A stretch of 24,269 nt of DNA from a virus. Below the pieces are notes generated by a model. It ran no database searches. It was not told the DNA's origin and saw only the letters and a program-made list of their open reading frames with translations. The DNA lies in IMG/VR virus record IMGVR_UViG_3300042562_000364, positions 1 to 24,269 of that record, one strand, 5' to 3'. Made by a program: the position numbers and the translations under genes. Position 1 is the first letter of the stretch. Every line of letters starts with the position of its first letter. This document shows positions 6,964 through 13,546 of this stretch, piece after piece.

Positions 6964-7193
6964 TATACCTCTACAATTATTTTTACCTTCACATTGTGGA
7001 AGGTTTCATTCATTTTCTTGAGGGCGAGGAGGCCGTGAGGCCCTCTCCCTTCTTCAATAGATAGCAGAACTTTTTCTTTCATTCCTATTTTATTAGCGAA
7101 TGGCTCTGCGTGTAATCTTAAATGCTGAACACGGATAATCTCAATGATCTCTCCGATATCTCCAGCTGTTAAATCTAATTCGTACTTTTCCAT
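6960..7193 (-). CDS. Small XRE-type helix-turn-helix protein
   Basis: The protein has 77 residues. Residues ~25-60 look like a Cro/C1-type DNA-binding fold: HAEPFANKIGMKEKVLLSIE followed by EGRGPHGLLALKKM, where the recognition helix precedes a Glu-Glu-Gly turn. The C-terminus is a beta strand (VKVKIIVEVY). It is the last gene of the minus-strand operon and meets the late genes tail to tail, so it might act as a phage switch regulator. Its start follows an unusual 170-nt leader of hairpins. The family call is by pattern. Confidence 0.7.
   Translation of the reverse strand: MEKYELDLTAGDIGEIIEIIRVQHLRLHAEPFANKIGMKEKVLLSIEEGRGPHGLLALKKMNETFHNVKVKIIVEVY
7020..7045 (+). other. GC-rich hairpin near the convergent operon junction
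   Basis: GAGGGC (7020-7025) can pair with GCCCTC (7040-7045), with an internal GGCC-GTGA-GGCC alternative. It lies about 57 nt past the last late-gene stop, inside the 3-prime end of the opposing HTH gene (residues E-G-R-G-P-H-G-L). No U-run follows, so it is not a classical terminator. It is the only GC-rich block in an AT-rich area and might slow late transcripts entering the early operon. Confidence 0.3.
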
Positions 7194-7200
7194 AACTATT

Positions 7201-7349
7201 ACTTACTACTTGGTAAGTTACTATTTAGTAATAAACCACCCGACTTTAGCTTGGTGGTCTTGTGTAAGCGAATGGGCTTCTTTCCTTACACAGCTACTTG
7301 CGACAACGTGCGCCTCGTCCGCAAGGTACTCACCCAATACTATTGAGTG
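7201..7349 (-). ncRNA. Six-hairpin structured region between ssb and the HTH gene, IS200/IS605-end-like
   Basis: Read on the minus strand: CACTCAAT-AGT-ATTGGGTG (7349-7331); CTTGCG...CGCAAG extended by GACGA/TTGTC (7325-7297); TGTGTAAG...CTTACACA (7292-7261); ACCACC...GGTGGT (7258-7235); TTACTA-AA-TAGTAA (7231-7218); ACTTAC...GTAAGT (7218-7201). In the first two stems the imperfect pairs are G-U on the minus strand but A-C on the plus strand, which favours a minus-strand RNA. The phrases GAAGCCCATTCG and CTAAAGTCGGGTGG resemble right ends of IS200/IS605 elements and TnpB omega-RNAs. A minus frame here reads ADEAHVVASSCVRKEAHSL without an ATG. It could be a transposon remnant or a retained phage RNA. 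Confidence 0.5.
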
Positions 7350-7366
7350 GTTCAGTTTCTTAAATA

Positions 7367-7780
7367 TTAAAAAGGACTATCCCCGAAGTCATCGAAGCTT
7401 GACGCAGGCTTAGTTACTGTTGTCTTAGGTTGGTTGAATTCCCCTTCAGCAGCTTTCGCTCTAGAGAATGTCTTGTACATTGTACATGAGATTTCTTTAA
7501 TCTCTTTCTTCTCACCATCCTTAGTTGTCCATGCATTTGTACTAATGCTTCCTTCAACATAGATCTTATCACCTTTCTGAATTGATGCAGCACGATCAGC
7601 TAAAGCAGGGATAGCAAAAATACATCTGTGCCATTCTGTTTTCTCTACCCACTCATCATTCTTCTTGTAGCCATCAGACGTAGCTAAAGATAATTGAACT
7701 AATTTTTTTCCGTTTTCGAAGCTTTTAACCTCGATGTTTCCGACATTTCCTAATAATGTCACTTTGTTTACACTACTCAT
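7367..7780 (-). CDS. ssb: Single-stranded DNA-binding protein
   Basis: The protein has 137 residues. The OB fold starts MSSVNKVTLLGNVG and continues with WHRCIFAIPALADRAAS and QKGDKIYVEGSI, the standard bacterial SSB order. A short flexible linker ends in the acidic tip DDFGDSPF, the site by which SSB recruits partner proteins. It coats single strands during phage replication and recombination. The start overlaps the stop of the nuclease gene by 8 nt. The downstream region is the hairpin cluster, so the ssb message would carry it as its 3-prime part. Confidence 0.95.
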   Translation of the reverse strand: MSSVNKVTLLGNVGNIEVKSFENGKKLVQLSLATSDGYKKNDEWVEKTEWHRCIFAIPALADRAASIQKGDKIYVEGSISTNAWTTKDGEKKEIKEISCTMYKTFSRAKAAEGEFNQPKTTVTKPASSFDDFGDSPF

Positions 7781-8168
7781 TTTCTAACTTATTAACTTTA
7801 TTTACAAATTCTTTGATTTCTTTCTGGGAATGCAACCAAATAACATCTGTACTTGAGTCATCCTTCAATTGATACTTGAGCATTTTGTATTTAAGCTTAG
7901 ATGTTTCGGTAGCAAACCCCTTTGTATCAACGTAGTATGATGTTCCATTTATTCTCAGGACAAAATCAACTATCATTGTTATAGGTCGTATCGCCTTACC
8001 TACATATCTAAAGCCTTCCTGCAAAAGCACAGTTCTCTGGAAGTCAAAATCAAATCCCAAATCTTTAAATACATTATAGCAATAGAATTCTAGTTTAGAG
8101 TCAAACTTGATTCCATATGCCTCTATCTTTTTGTTCCCGTACTTACGAGTTGATGGTATGTTGTTCAT
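7773..8168 (-). CDS. DUF1064-type PD-(D/E)xK phage nuclease
   Basis: The protein has 131 residues. It starts NNIPSTRKYGNKKIEAYGIK and has Glu27 in SKLEFYCY, Asp68 in MIVDFVL and the D-x-K core Asp81-Thr-Lys83-Gly in YYVDTKGF. This is the motif order of PD-(D/E)xK nucleases and of the DUF1064 phage family. The likely role is processing of recombination or replication junctions, fitting its place between a nucleotide-pool enzyme and SSB. It overlaps both neighbours. Activity is inferred from motif residues only. Confidence 0.78.
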   Translation of the reverse strand: MNNIPSTRKYGNKKIEAYGIKFDSKLEFYCYNVFKDLGFDFDFQRTVLLQEGFRYVGKAIRPITMIVDFVLRINGTSYYVDTKGFATETSKLKYKMLKYQLKDDSSTDVIWLHSQKEIKEFVNKVNKLENE

Positions 8169-8763
8169 CGTATACCTTTACAATAATCTCCCCATCAATA
8201 GTCTGAGGAAAAGTAACTTGAACTTGTCTCTTTAAGTACGTTTCAATCTTATCTGATAACCAAAACAAAGCACGGTCAACTAGATTCAACTTAGACTTAA
8301 TTTTATTCTTAATTATGTCCTCTGTAAGCTTCTTTTGTACCGCAGCAATCTGTTGCATTACTTCGCTGTCTTTGTATAGCTTAAAGTTACGCTCAATGAT
8401 TGGTCGAAGCTTCGGCTCTGAGAATGTTTCCGGCTTAAGAATCTTACCATCTTCTCTAAAGATAGCCTTCCCTGTAACTCTATCAATCTTACTCATGTTA
8501 GATCTAGTAACCTCATCGAATAACATCTCTAAGCGATCAGTTAAACCATACTCATGGGCAGTTCCTAACGTGATGAACATGATATCGCAAATTGCGTCAG
8601 CAACATCAAGTAAGTTCTGTGCTTCGCTAAGTTCTTTTACCTCTTCTTCTAATAGAATCTGACGAAGTCTTGCTCTTGTTTTCTTAAGCATCTTAGGTTG
8701 CTCAGGACCTTGAATTCCAAATGCTTCCTGGAATTTCACTACTTGTAGGATTTGCTGTTTCAT
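8143..8763 (-). CDS. MazG-like NTP pyrophosphohydrolase with C-terminal extension
   Basis: The protein has 206 residues. Residues ~8-122 are an all-alpha NTP pyrophosphatase fold: FQEAFGIQGPEQPKM, metal-binding glutamates in LLEEEVKEL (37-45), the D-x-x-D pair in DVADAICDI (53-61), then RSNMSKID and GKILKPETFSEP. Such enzymes hydrolyse non-canonical or surplus NTPs. Residues ~123-206 are extra: a helical stretch with many lysines, then a short beta end (GEIIVKVYDE). The extension is not part of the usual fold and I do not recognise it. It overlaps the next gene by 26 nt and has a promoter-like sequence upstream. Confidence 0.82.
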   Translation of the reverse strand: MKQQILQVVKFQEAFGIQGPEQPKMLKKTRARLRQILLEEEVKELSEAQNLLDVADAICDIMFITLGTAHEYGLTDRLEMLFDEVTRSNMSKIDRVTGKAIFREDGKILKPETFSEPKLRPIIERNFKLYKDSEVMQQIAAVQKKLTEDIIKNKIKSKLNLVDRALFWLSDKIETYLKRQVQVTFPQTIDGEIIVKVYDEQHTINS

Positions 8764-8779
8764 ACTAATATTTTTTTAG

Positions 8780-8787
8780 CAAATATA
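8780..8787 (-). promoter_or_regulatory. Bacteroidota -7 element upstream of the MazG-like gene
   Basis: The minus strand reads TATATTTG, a perfect TAnnTTTG, 16 nt before the ATG at 8763. I see no convincing TTG box 19-22 nt upstream; that area reads TTAGTGTTAACA. It may be a weak internal promoter for mazG-nuclease-ssb. Confidence 0.4.
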
Positions 8788-8803
8788 AATAAAATTGTTA
8801 ACA

Positions 8804-9115
8804 CTAATGTAAGAGATAATCAAAATCATATGATAAATTACCCATCAATCCCAGCACTTTGATTTCTTTAATATCGAATATCGCGTTATGAAATTCACCT
8901 CTGTGTATGTGTTTATCGAATATCTTTCTAAACAAATTATCTTTTTGCTTCTGTGTAGCTATGTCTCCGTCATTCATTACTAGAGATGTATTGTAAAGCT
9001 TCACCATCATGGAATCATACTTCTTCTGCTTACCTCTAGCTAGGACTTTAACCTCAATAACTACATCACAGCAGTATATCTTAGGCCTAGGCTTATCCTC
9101 GAATATATCAAACAT
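8804..9115 (-). CDS. Hypothetical protein, 103 residues
   Basis: I chose the start MFDIFEDKPRPK at 9115, just after the stop of the small membrane gene. An extension to 9187 would add 24 residues overlapping that gene. The product begins with beta segments (KIYCCDVVIEVKVLARG), then a helical middle (QKQKDNLFRKIFDKHIH), then strands ending VLGLMGNLSYDFDYLLH. No known motif is seen. It lies in the replication operon, so a DNA-metabolism helper is possible but unproven. Confidence 0.6.
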   Translation of the reverse strand: MFDIFEDKPRPKIYCCDVVIEVKVLARGKQKKYDSMMVKLYNTSLVMNDGDIATQKQKDNLFRKIFDKHIHRGEFHNAIFDIKEIKVLGLMGNLSYDFDYLLH

Positions 9116-9117
9116 AT

Positions 9118-9225
9118 CTACAATGATAAAATAATTAAGCCTGCTGCACCAATTCCTGCTAAAAAGTAAACAAGATTGTTTACCCACTCTGGATAGTTTT
9201 CCATCATTCTAAATTTAAGTCCCAT
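9118..9225 (-). CDS. 35-residue membrane protein
   Basis: This short gene overlaps the end of the upstream gene and stops (TAG 9118-9120) two bases before the next ATG. The product has one membrane helix, WVNNLVYFLAGIGAAGLIIL. Starts at 9225 or at the tandem Met codons at 9207/9204 are possible. The 9207 ATG overlaps the upstream TGA as ATGA, so a 29-residue product is likely. It is one of several micro membrane proteins in this operon. Confidence 0.5.
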   Translation of the reverse strand: MGLKFRMMENYPEWVNNLVYFLAGIGAAGLIILSL

Positions 9226-9437
9226 GATTCTAATATTCCTCTTAATTCTCCTCTAAGTCTATCAGCTAAGTCTCTTTCTTGATCAGTAGCTTCTTTCTTG
9301 TCAACATAGCCATACTTAGTTATCTCGCGTAGTTTTTGGTCAAGATCCCATACGACACCTTTCCACTTGTAGCCATCTAATGCTGTGCGAAGTTCTTCTT
9401 TTTCTTCGTCTCCGTCAAATTCAATTGTTACTTTCAT
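9204..9437 (-). CDS. Small acidic phage protein, 77 residues
   Basis: It starts MKVTIEFDGDEEKEELRTAL, continues WDLDQKLREITKYG and ends in a charged helix (DQERDLADRLRGELRGI). I recall the opening beta strand, D-E-E-K-E-E helix and W-D-L-D-Q-x-L-R helix as a common unnamed small protein of many phages. No catalytic motif is visible. It is within the replication operon. Confidence 0.7.
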   Translation of the reverse strand: MKVTIEFDGDEEKEELRTALDGYKWKGVVWDLDQKLREITKYGYVDKKEATDQERDLADRLRGELRGILESWDLNLE

Positions 9438-9461
9438 ATCATATTGCTTTTAAATTTATAC

Positions 9462-9665
9462 TTAATCGGTTATATTCCGTTTATCTATCTCAAATGTTTC
9501 ATGGTAGTATTGCTTACTTGTCATCATTGATATATGACTTGTTTCGTAAGCATCTTCAATCTGATCCTGAAACTTTTCCTCAGCTTCCTTTAGTAGTGCG
9601 TACCATTCAAACTTATCCTTGGGTGTATCCCATAGCTTTTCAAATAGCCATTGTGTTGCTGTCAT
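9462..9665 (-). CDS. Small helical protein, 67 residues
   Basis: I chose the start MTATQWLFEKLWDTPKDKFE at 9665 because that ATG overlaps the upstream stop as ATGA; an in-frame extension to 9704 lies inside the upstream gene. The product is helical and charged (LLKEAEEKFQDQIEDAYETS), ending in YYHETFEIDKRNITD. I recall proteins of this layout in Flavobacteria phages, but no function. Confidence 0.65.
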   Translation of the reverse strand: MTATQWLFEKLWDTPKDKFEWYALLKEAEEKFQDQIEDAYETSHISMMTSKQYYHETFEIDKRNITD

Positions 9666-10027
9666 AATTTCTCTATTTTTGTTATTGCCTCTTTCATTAT
9701 CCAAGTATTTCGTTTAATCCAATACCTTTCACCGCATAAATACGCCTGTAATGGCTCTTCCTGTTTCTCAGTATAAATCATGTATTGATTATCAGGATCA
9801 AACCTTGCGTGGAACATTTTTGTATCCTCATTAGTTTCAAGGCTACGCTTGTAATTTTCGTTCATATTCATCCATTCAAACAAATGATCTCTCTCACCTT
9901 TAGTCATCTGCTCCCAATACATATCGGTTAGGTGTTGCCAAAACATTGTCCTAGCAATTGGCCTTGGTGGTATACATGCTTCTGCTAGGAATGCTAGCTC
10001 GAAGAAATCAATTTTAAATTCGCTCAT
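9662..10027 (-). CDS. Conserved-type phage protein with PPRPIAR motif
   Basis: The protein has 121 residues. It opens FFELAFLAEACIPPRPIART followed by MFWQHLTDMYWEQMTKGER and DHLFEWM. The phrase [I/P]-P-R-P-I-A-R-x-M-F-W is a recurring unnamed pattern in phage genomes as I remember it. The C-terminal half is mixed alpha/beta with several tryptophans (ERYWIKRNTWIM). It follows the helicase gene after 2 nt and overlaps the next gene by ATGA. Function unknown. Confidence 0.68.
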   Translation of the reverse strand: MSEFKIDFFELAFLAEACIPPRPIARTMFWQHLTDMYWEQMTKGERDHLFEWMNMNENYKRSLETNEDTKMFHARFDPDNQYMIYTEKQEEPLQAYLCGERYWIKRNTWIMKEAITKIEKL

Positions 10028-10029
10028 AA

Positions 10030-11415
10030 TTAAAATATATCAAAATCATTATTCGGTTTAATTGCTGTCTGAACGTAATCCTCTTCGTAGTCATCCTTGT
10101 CATTAGGATTCTTCCACGCTGGGATATTACCATCAAACTTCAAGTGTATATCCTCTAACTCTCCATCACGATGCTTGGCTATAATAGCGTAACCATCTTC
10201 GGCAACAGGATTATTCATTCTCTCATCTGAATCCATATAGTAACCTGCACGATATAGGAACATTACAATGTCAGCATCCTGCTCAATGTCACCTGACTCA
10301 CGTAAATCAGATAGCATAGGTTTCTTATCAGTCCTGTGCTCTACTGCACGAGATAACTGAGCCAATGCAACCACAGGTATCTTTAACTCGTTAGCCATAT
10401 CCTTTAGTCTTCTAGACACATCGCCTACCTCATTGGTACGATTCTGAGAACCTGGTGAAGTAATCTTCTGAATATAGTCGATAACAACGTAATCTAGCCC
10501 CTCTGAGTACTTCATTTTGTAAATCAATGATAAGACATCAGAAATAGTAAAAGCCCCTGCTACGATCTTTAAATTCGATTTAATGATTCGCTGTCTTGAC
10601 TTCTCATATCGCATAATCTCGTGACGTTGTAAGTTGCCACGTTTCAAATGGTATCCGGGGATGCCACTGTCAACAGCTATTACTCTTTTCATAACCTGAA
10701 CCTCATCCATCTCACAAGAAATGAATAGACCTTTGTAGTTGTTACGCACTGATGCATGACACATGAGTCCCAAAGCGTATTGAGTCTTACCCATCGCAGG
10801 TCGTGCGGCAACAATGATGAAGTTGGTAGGTTGCATACCTGAGGTAACTGTGTCATATCGGCTATAACCTGTCTGAATACCACTGATACCTTGGTGGGTA
10901 GCAGCATCTGCCATACGCTTACCTAACTCATCGAGTAGATCCTCGTTAGTAAATTCTTTTTTGTTCGAGATAGACTTGAACTTATTGTCTGCAATATGCG
11001 CCTGAATCTTATCAATGGTCTTCTTAGGATCGTATGCTTCTGACTCTGCCATAGACGATATGCTCTTGCCTAGGTCTATGTGCTCGTGACGTATGCTTTC
11101 TCCAATCAGGTATATCATCGCGCTGTTTACCTCGCTTGTCTGCGTGTAATCGAATGCTGAATGAATAGATGCCATCTCCTGTATCGCATCATTACGATAA
11201 ATAGATTTAGATTGGCTAATGTGTTGTGCTAATGTAATTAAATTTATCGGTTGCTGAACGATGTACAATTCCGTTATGTTCTCAAATAACAATCTGTTGA
11301 CTGGCAATTCAATCATGTCAGACGTTATCTTACTCATTACGTCATGAATGCATGCAGGATTTGCAAGGATAGCGTGTATAACTAATCTCTCTGAACGTAA
11401 TTTTGTCTGATTCAT
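10030..11415 (-). CDS. dnaB: DnaB-type replicative helicase
   Basis: The protein has 461 residues, the normal DnaB size. The N-terminal helical domain occupies ~1-110 and a linker ~110-160. The RecA-like motor starts at ~180 (GISGIQTGYSRYDTVTSG) with the Walker A box ARPAMGKTQ (204-212), then a Walker B area at LDYVVIDYIQKI. The later motifs AQLSRAVEHR, LSDLRESGDIEQDAD and AKHRDGELED complete the family signature. It unwinds the phage replication fork as a hexamer. Upstream are a small helical protein and a DnaA-domain-IV-like protein, which could load it. Confidence 0.95.
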   Translation of the reverse strand: MNQTKLRSERLVIHAILANPACIHDVMSKITSDMIELPVNRLLFENITELYIVQQPINLITLAQHISQSKSIYRNDAIQEMASIHSAFDYTQTSEVNSAMIYLIGESIRHEHIDLGKSISSMAESEAYDPKKTIDKIQAHIADNKFKSISNKKEFTNEDLLDELGKRMADAATHQGISGIQTGYSRYDTVTSGMQPTNFIIVAARPAMGKTQYALGLMCHASVRNNYKGLFISCEMDEVQVMKRVIAVDSGIPGYHLKRGNLQRHEIMRYEKSRQRIIKSNLKIVAGAFTISDVLSLIYKMKYSEGLDYVVIDYIQKITSPGSQNRTNEVGDVSRRLKDMANELKIPVVALAQLSRAVEHRTDKKPMLSDLRESGDIEQDADIVMFLYRAGYYMDSDERMNNPVAEDGYAIIAKHRDGELEDIHLKFDGNIPAWKNPNDKDDYEEDYVQTAIKPNNDFDIF

Positions 11416-11417
11416 AT

Positions 11418-11837
11418 CTACCCCCTAACATTAAACTTAGGCATTACGAAATCACCCTTAGGTTTTTCTTCCTTAACAACATTCATCCATTTATCAATTT
11501 GCTCTATTCTTGAGAAGTATTCAATCGTACAATACTTAAAGTTGTTCTCTATGTGAAATTCATCAGCCTGAGCATTACGCATAGCAGCCTGGACATCTGT
11601 TAGAGAATAGTACTTGAGAATCTCTTTGTACTTGTTAAGAACCTTCTTACTCATTACCCTGGAATTCTTATTAAACACCTCATTGAAGATATTTATAATC
11701 TTAGACACATCATCAGACTTGCTGAGTGATGTATTTAATTCTTCATCTTTCTTAAGGGCGTTCAATATAAGGGTGCGTTCTTCCGCAAACGGTCCGAATA
11801 ACTTATTCAGAACCGCATCTAAATTTTTATATACCAT
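11418..11837 (-). CDS. Helical protein beside the helicase, possible loader or helper
   Basis: The protein has 139 residues, mostly helical and charged (LDAVLNKLFGPFAEERTLIL, then VLNKYKEILKYYSLTDVQAA), ending in a basic tail (FVMPKFNVRG). It has no Walker box, so it is not an AAA+ DnaC-type loader. It sits 2 nt before the DnaB gene and 5 nt after a DNA-binding protein, so a helicase-loading or adaptor role is a reasonable inference. The ATG follows the leader phrase AACTACC, also seen before two other genes. Confidence 0.6.
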   Translation of the reverse strand: MVYKNLDAVLNKLFGPFAEERTLILNALKKDEELNTSLSKSDDVSKIINIFNEVFNKNSRVMSKKVLNKYKEILKYYSLTDVQAAMRNAQADEFHIENNFKYCTIEYFSRIEQIDKWMNVVKEEKPKGDFVMPKFNVRG

Positions 11838-11842
11838 GGTAG

Positions 11843-12160
11843 TTAGCTATTTAAAAAATCCCTAATGCAATCTGTATTGTCGTTGAATAGTCGTGACTTC
11901 TTTCTATGTTTCTCGTAGTGATTAATAGTAGCATGATTTACATTAATCAGCCTAGCCAAAGAGGTCATGGTATTATACTTATTTAAGTAGTCTTGATTCT
12001 TTTTCCACCATAAAACTAAGAAATGTTTTCTATCTATGATCTCCATCTTCCTATTTTTATCTCTAATGTTATATGAATCAATTGCCATCTCCAATAGTCT
12101 ATCGTGTGCCGACATCTCATTAGAGTGACCATTGTTCAATAGCCAATCTTCCCAACTCAT
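11843..12160 (-). CDS. DnaA domain IV-like DNA-binding protein, possible replication initiator
   Basis: The protein has 105 residues from MSWEDWLLNN; an extension to 12199 would overlap the upstream membrane gene. Residues ~43-95 contain DRKHFLVLWWKKNQ, then TSLARLINVNHATINHYEKH. This resembles the DnaA C-terminal fold, where the signature G-R-D-H-T-T-V-x-H-A follows a helix of the S-L-x-x-I-G type. Here N-H-A-T-I-N-H takes its place. Such stand-alone domains next to DnaB suggest an origin-recognition role. An ordinary HTH repressor is the alternative. Confidence 0.55.
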   Translation of the reverse strand: MSWEDWLLNNGHSNEMSAHDRLLEMAIDSYNIRDKNRKMEIIDRKHFLVLWWKKNQDYLNKYNTMTSLARLINVNHATINHYEKHRKKSRLFNDNTDCIRDFLNS

Positions 12161-12165
12161 AGCAA

Positions 12166-12339
12166 TTAATTTAAAAAGTATCCGATACCAATTGAGCAAG
12201 CAACAGCTAAAAAGAAATGTACAGAACGAAGAACTCTTGTCTCGTCATCAATCTCAAAGTTAATAGTAAGGCTAGTAGATACTATCCAGCAAAACAATAT
12301 AACTATTGAGTAACATATTATTCCTATAAAATTCAACAT
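12166..12339 (-). CDS. 57-residue two-helix membrane protein
   Basis: This short gene runs from ATG 12339 to TAA 12166-12168. Helix one is ~2-22 (FIGIICYSIVILFCWIV); helix two is ~40-56 (VHFFLAVACSIGIGYFL). They are joined by an acidic loop (NFEIDDETRV). It fills the gap between two coding genes and stops 5 nt before the next ATG. Function is unknown; the two-helix hairpin could be a small inner-membrane effector. Confidence 0.6.
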   Translation of the reverse strand: MLNFIGIICYSIVILFCWIVSTSLTINFEIDDETRVLRSVHFFLAVACSIGIGYFLN

Positions 12340-12346
12340 CGTAAAT

Positions 12347-12883
12347 CTATTTGTCCTCGAATTTCATGATGTTCTTGCCGAACTCATCGAAGAAGTTAAT
12401 AATAAAATCTAATCCCCTGTCATCGCTGTCCTTAGTGTTAAGTATAGCGTGGAATTGTTTCTCCATCTGTTTTATTACAGCGTTGGTATATATCTCAATG
12501 AAGCGTGGATAGAATGTGTTTCTATTCTCTTTCATCTCACTGATATCATTCATCGCGCTCTTAATCTTGCAGTAGAAGATCACCAATGGTGTTTTCTCCG
12601 GGCTTATCTGAACCTTACTAGTTGATTCGTCTAATGCATTGTATATCTCCATGAGTAGCGTTGAGTCTTCTTCTACTAATGAACTCATTAACTGAGCAGT
12701 ATGTAACTCCATGAACTTAGCCCAGGTATCAACCTCTTTCTTGAATCTGAATCGGTAGTACTTACCTTTATCCATAACCTCATCAAGATCAACCAATGCT
12801 GAAGATATCTTCATTACACCACGCAACAAGTATACAGTGTCGTACTGAATCTCTGCCTTCTCTACTTTCTTTTTCTTTGCCAT
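12347..12883 (-). CDS. Hypothetical helical protein, 178 residues
   Basis: I chose the start MAKKKKVEKAEIQYDTVYLL at 12883, a base after the stop of a 40-residue gene (TAGTATG). An extension to 12940 would overlap that gene. The product is mostly helical: RGVMKISSALVDLDEVMDK, WAKFMELHTAQLMSSLVEE, and an acidic C-terminal half ending FFDEFGKNIMKFEDK. No motif is recognised. It lies between the recombination and replication gene groups. Confidence 0.65.
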   Translation of the reverse strand: MAKKKKVEKAEIQYDTVYLLRGVMKISSALVDLDEVMDKGKYYRFRFKKEVDTWAKFMELHTAQLMSSLVEEDSTLLMEIYNALDESTSKVQISPEKTPLVIFYCKIKSAMNDISEMKENRNTFYPRFIEIYTNAVIKQMEKQFHAILNTKDSDDRGLDFIINFFDEFGKNIMKFEDK

Positions 12884-12884
12884 A

Positions 12885-13007
12885 CTAATCTTCTTCGTTG
12901 TTTTTGTAATAGCCCATGATTGCTTTAATAAGCCTATCATTCATACGATACCTGCGATAGAATATCTTATGTATAGGGCTTTCCAGGATGAATTTGCCTT
13001 CACTCAT
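12885..13007 (-). CDS. 40-residue basic protein
   Basis: This short gene runs from ATG 13007 to TAG 12885-12887. The product contains ESPIHKIFYRRYRMNDRLIK and ends in an acidic NNEED. It fills the gap between two larger genes and stops one base before the next ATG. A hairpin lies just upstream. Function unknown. Confidence 0.45.
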   Translation of the reverse strand: MSEGKFILESPIHKIFYRRYRMNDRLIKAIMGYYKNNEED

Positions 13008-13024
13008 ATCATTTCTATTTAACT

Positions 13025-13047
13025 TAAGTGGTAAAAATTGCCACTTA
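13025..13047 (-). other. Hairpin in a short intergenic gap
   Basis: The minus strand reads TAAGTGG-CAATTTTTA-CCACTTA, a perfect 7-bp stem with a 9-nt loop. It lies 18 nt after one stop and 18 nt before the next start. No U-run follows, so it is more likely an mRNA processing or stability element than a terminator. Confidence 0.4.
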
Positions 13048-13064
13048 TCCTTTATTAAAATGTA

Positions 13065-13544
13065 CTACTTAGGTATTGTTACTTGAATAGTTTCTCCTCC
13101 TGCCTTCTTAATCGTAGCAGGCTCAATCAATTCTCCATCAGATGTAATCATCTCAGAGTATCCAATAGCAAGAATCATCTGCTTCTCAATCTCTTTCTGC
13201 TCTGCTTTCAATCTGTTAATCTCATTGTTGAGGTGAACCCATGAAGGATTATGTGAGAATTCATACGTGTTAGGTGTAGCCTTTACTAATACACTACATC
13301 CTAAGACCTTCTGATCTTTCTCATATCGATATGCTTCTTTCATAGCGTAGTCCTTAAGACCAGTCATAATACCATCAGCAATCTCAGACAATCCCTTAGC
13401 TTTAATGTAAGCCTCTAGCGGATCCTCATAGCCTCCTTCTATAGAGGTCAATACTATTTCATTAGCCATCTTAGAAAGGCTAGCCTTAGACAAATTATCC
13501 AAGGCTATTACCATTCCTGTGCTATCTTCTTTAAAAATATCCAT
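13065..13544 (-). CDS. Recombination-associated helical protein, unknown function
   Basis: The protein has 159 residues. Layout: KEDSTGMVIALDNLSKAS, then DPLEAYIKAKGLSEIADGI, then a short beta part with NTYEFSHNPSWVHLNNEIN, then a coiled coil (LKAEQKEIEKQMILA). Proteins of this D-P-L-x-A-Y-I-x-x-K type usually lie beside phage recombinase genes in my memory, and here the Rad52-type gene lies 2 nt upstream. A role as a recombination partner is inferred. Confidence 0.65.
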   Translation of the reverse strand: MDIFKEDSTGMVIALDNLSKASLSKMANEIVLTSIEGGYEDPLEAYIKAKGLSEIADGIMTGLKDYAMKEAYRYEKDQKVLGCSVLVKATPNTYEFSHNPSWVHLNNEINRLKAEQKEIEKQMILAIGYSEMITSDGELIEPATIKKAGGETIQVTIPK

Positions 13545-13546
13545 TA

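Noticed and set aside
7201-7349. Run of hairpins considered as a CRISPR array or tRNA
   Set aside because: The stems differ in sequence and spacing, so there is no repeat-spacer pattern; no cloverleaf, T-arm or CCA end could be drawn.
7144-7413. Plus-strand frame of 89 codons over the ssb-HTH gap
   Set aside because: It overlaps two convincing minus-strand genes at its ends, and its middle is the hairpin cluster; the frame is a by-product of that sequence.
8315-8662. Plus-strand frame of 115 codons opposite the MazG-like gene
   Set aside because: Serine-rich shadow of a well-supported minus-strand gene.
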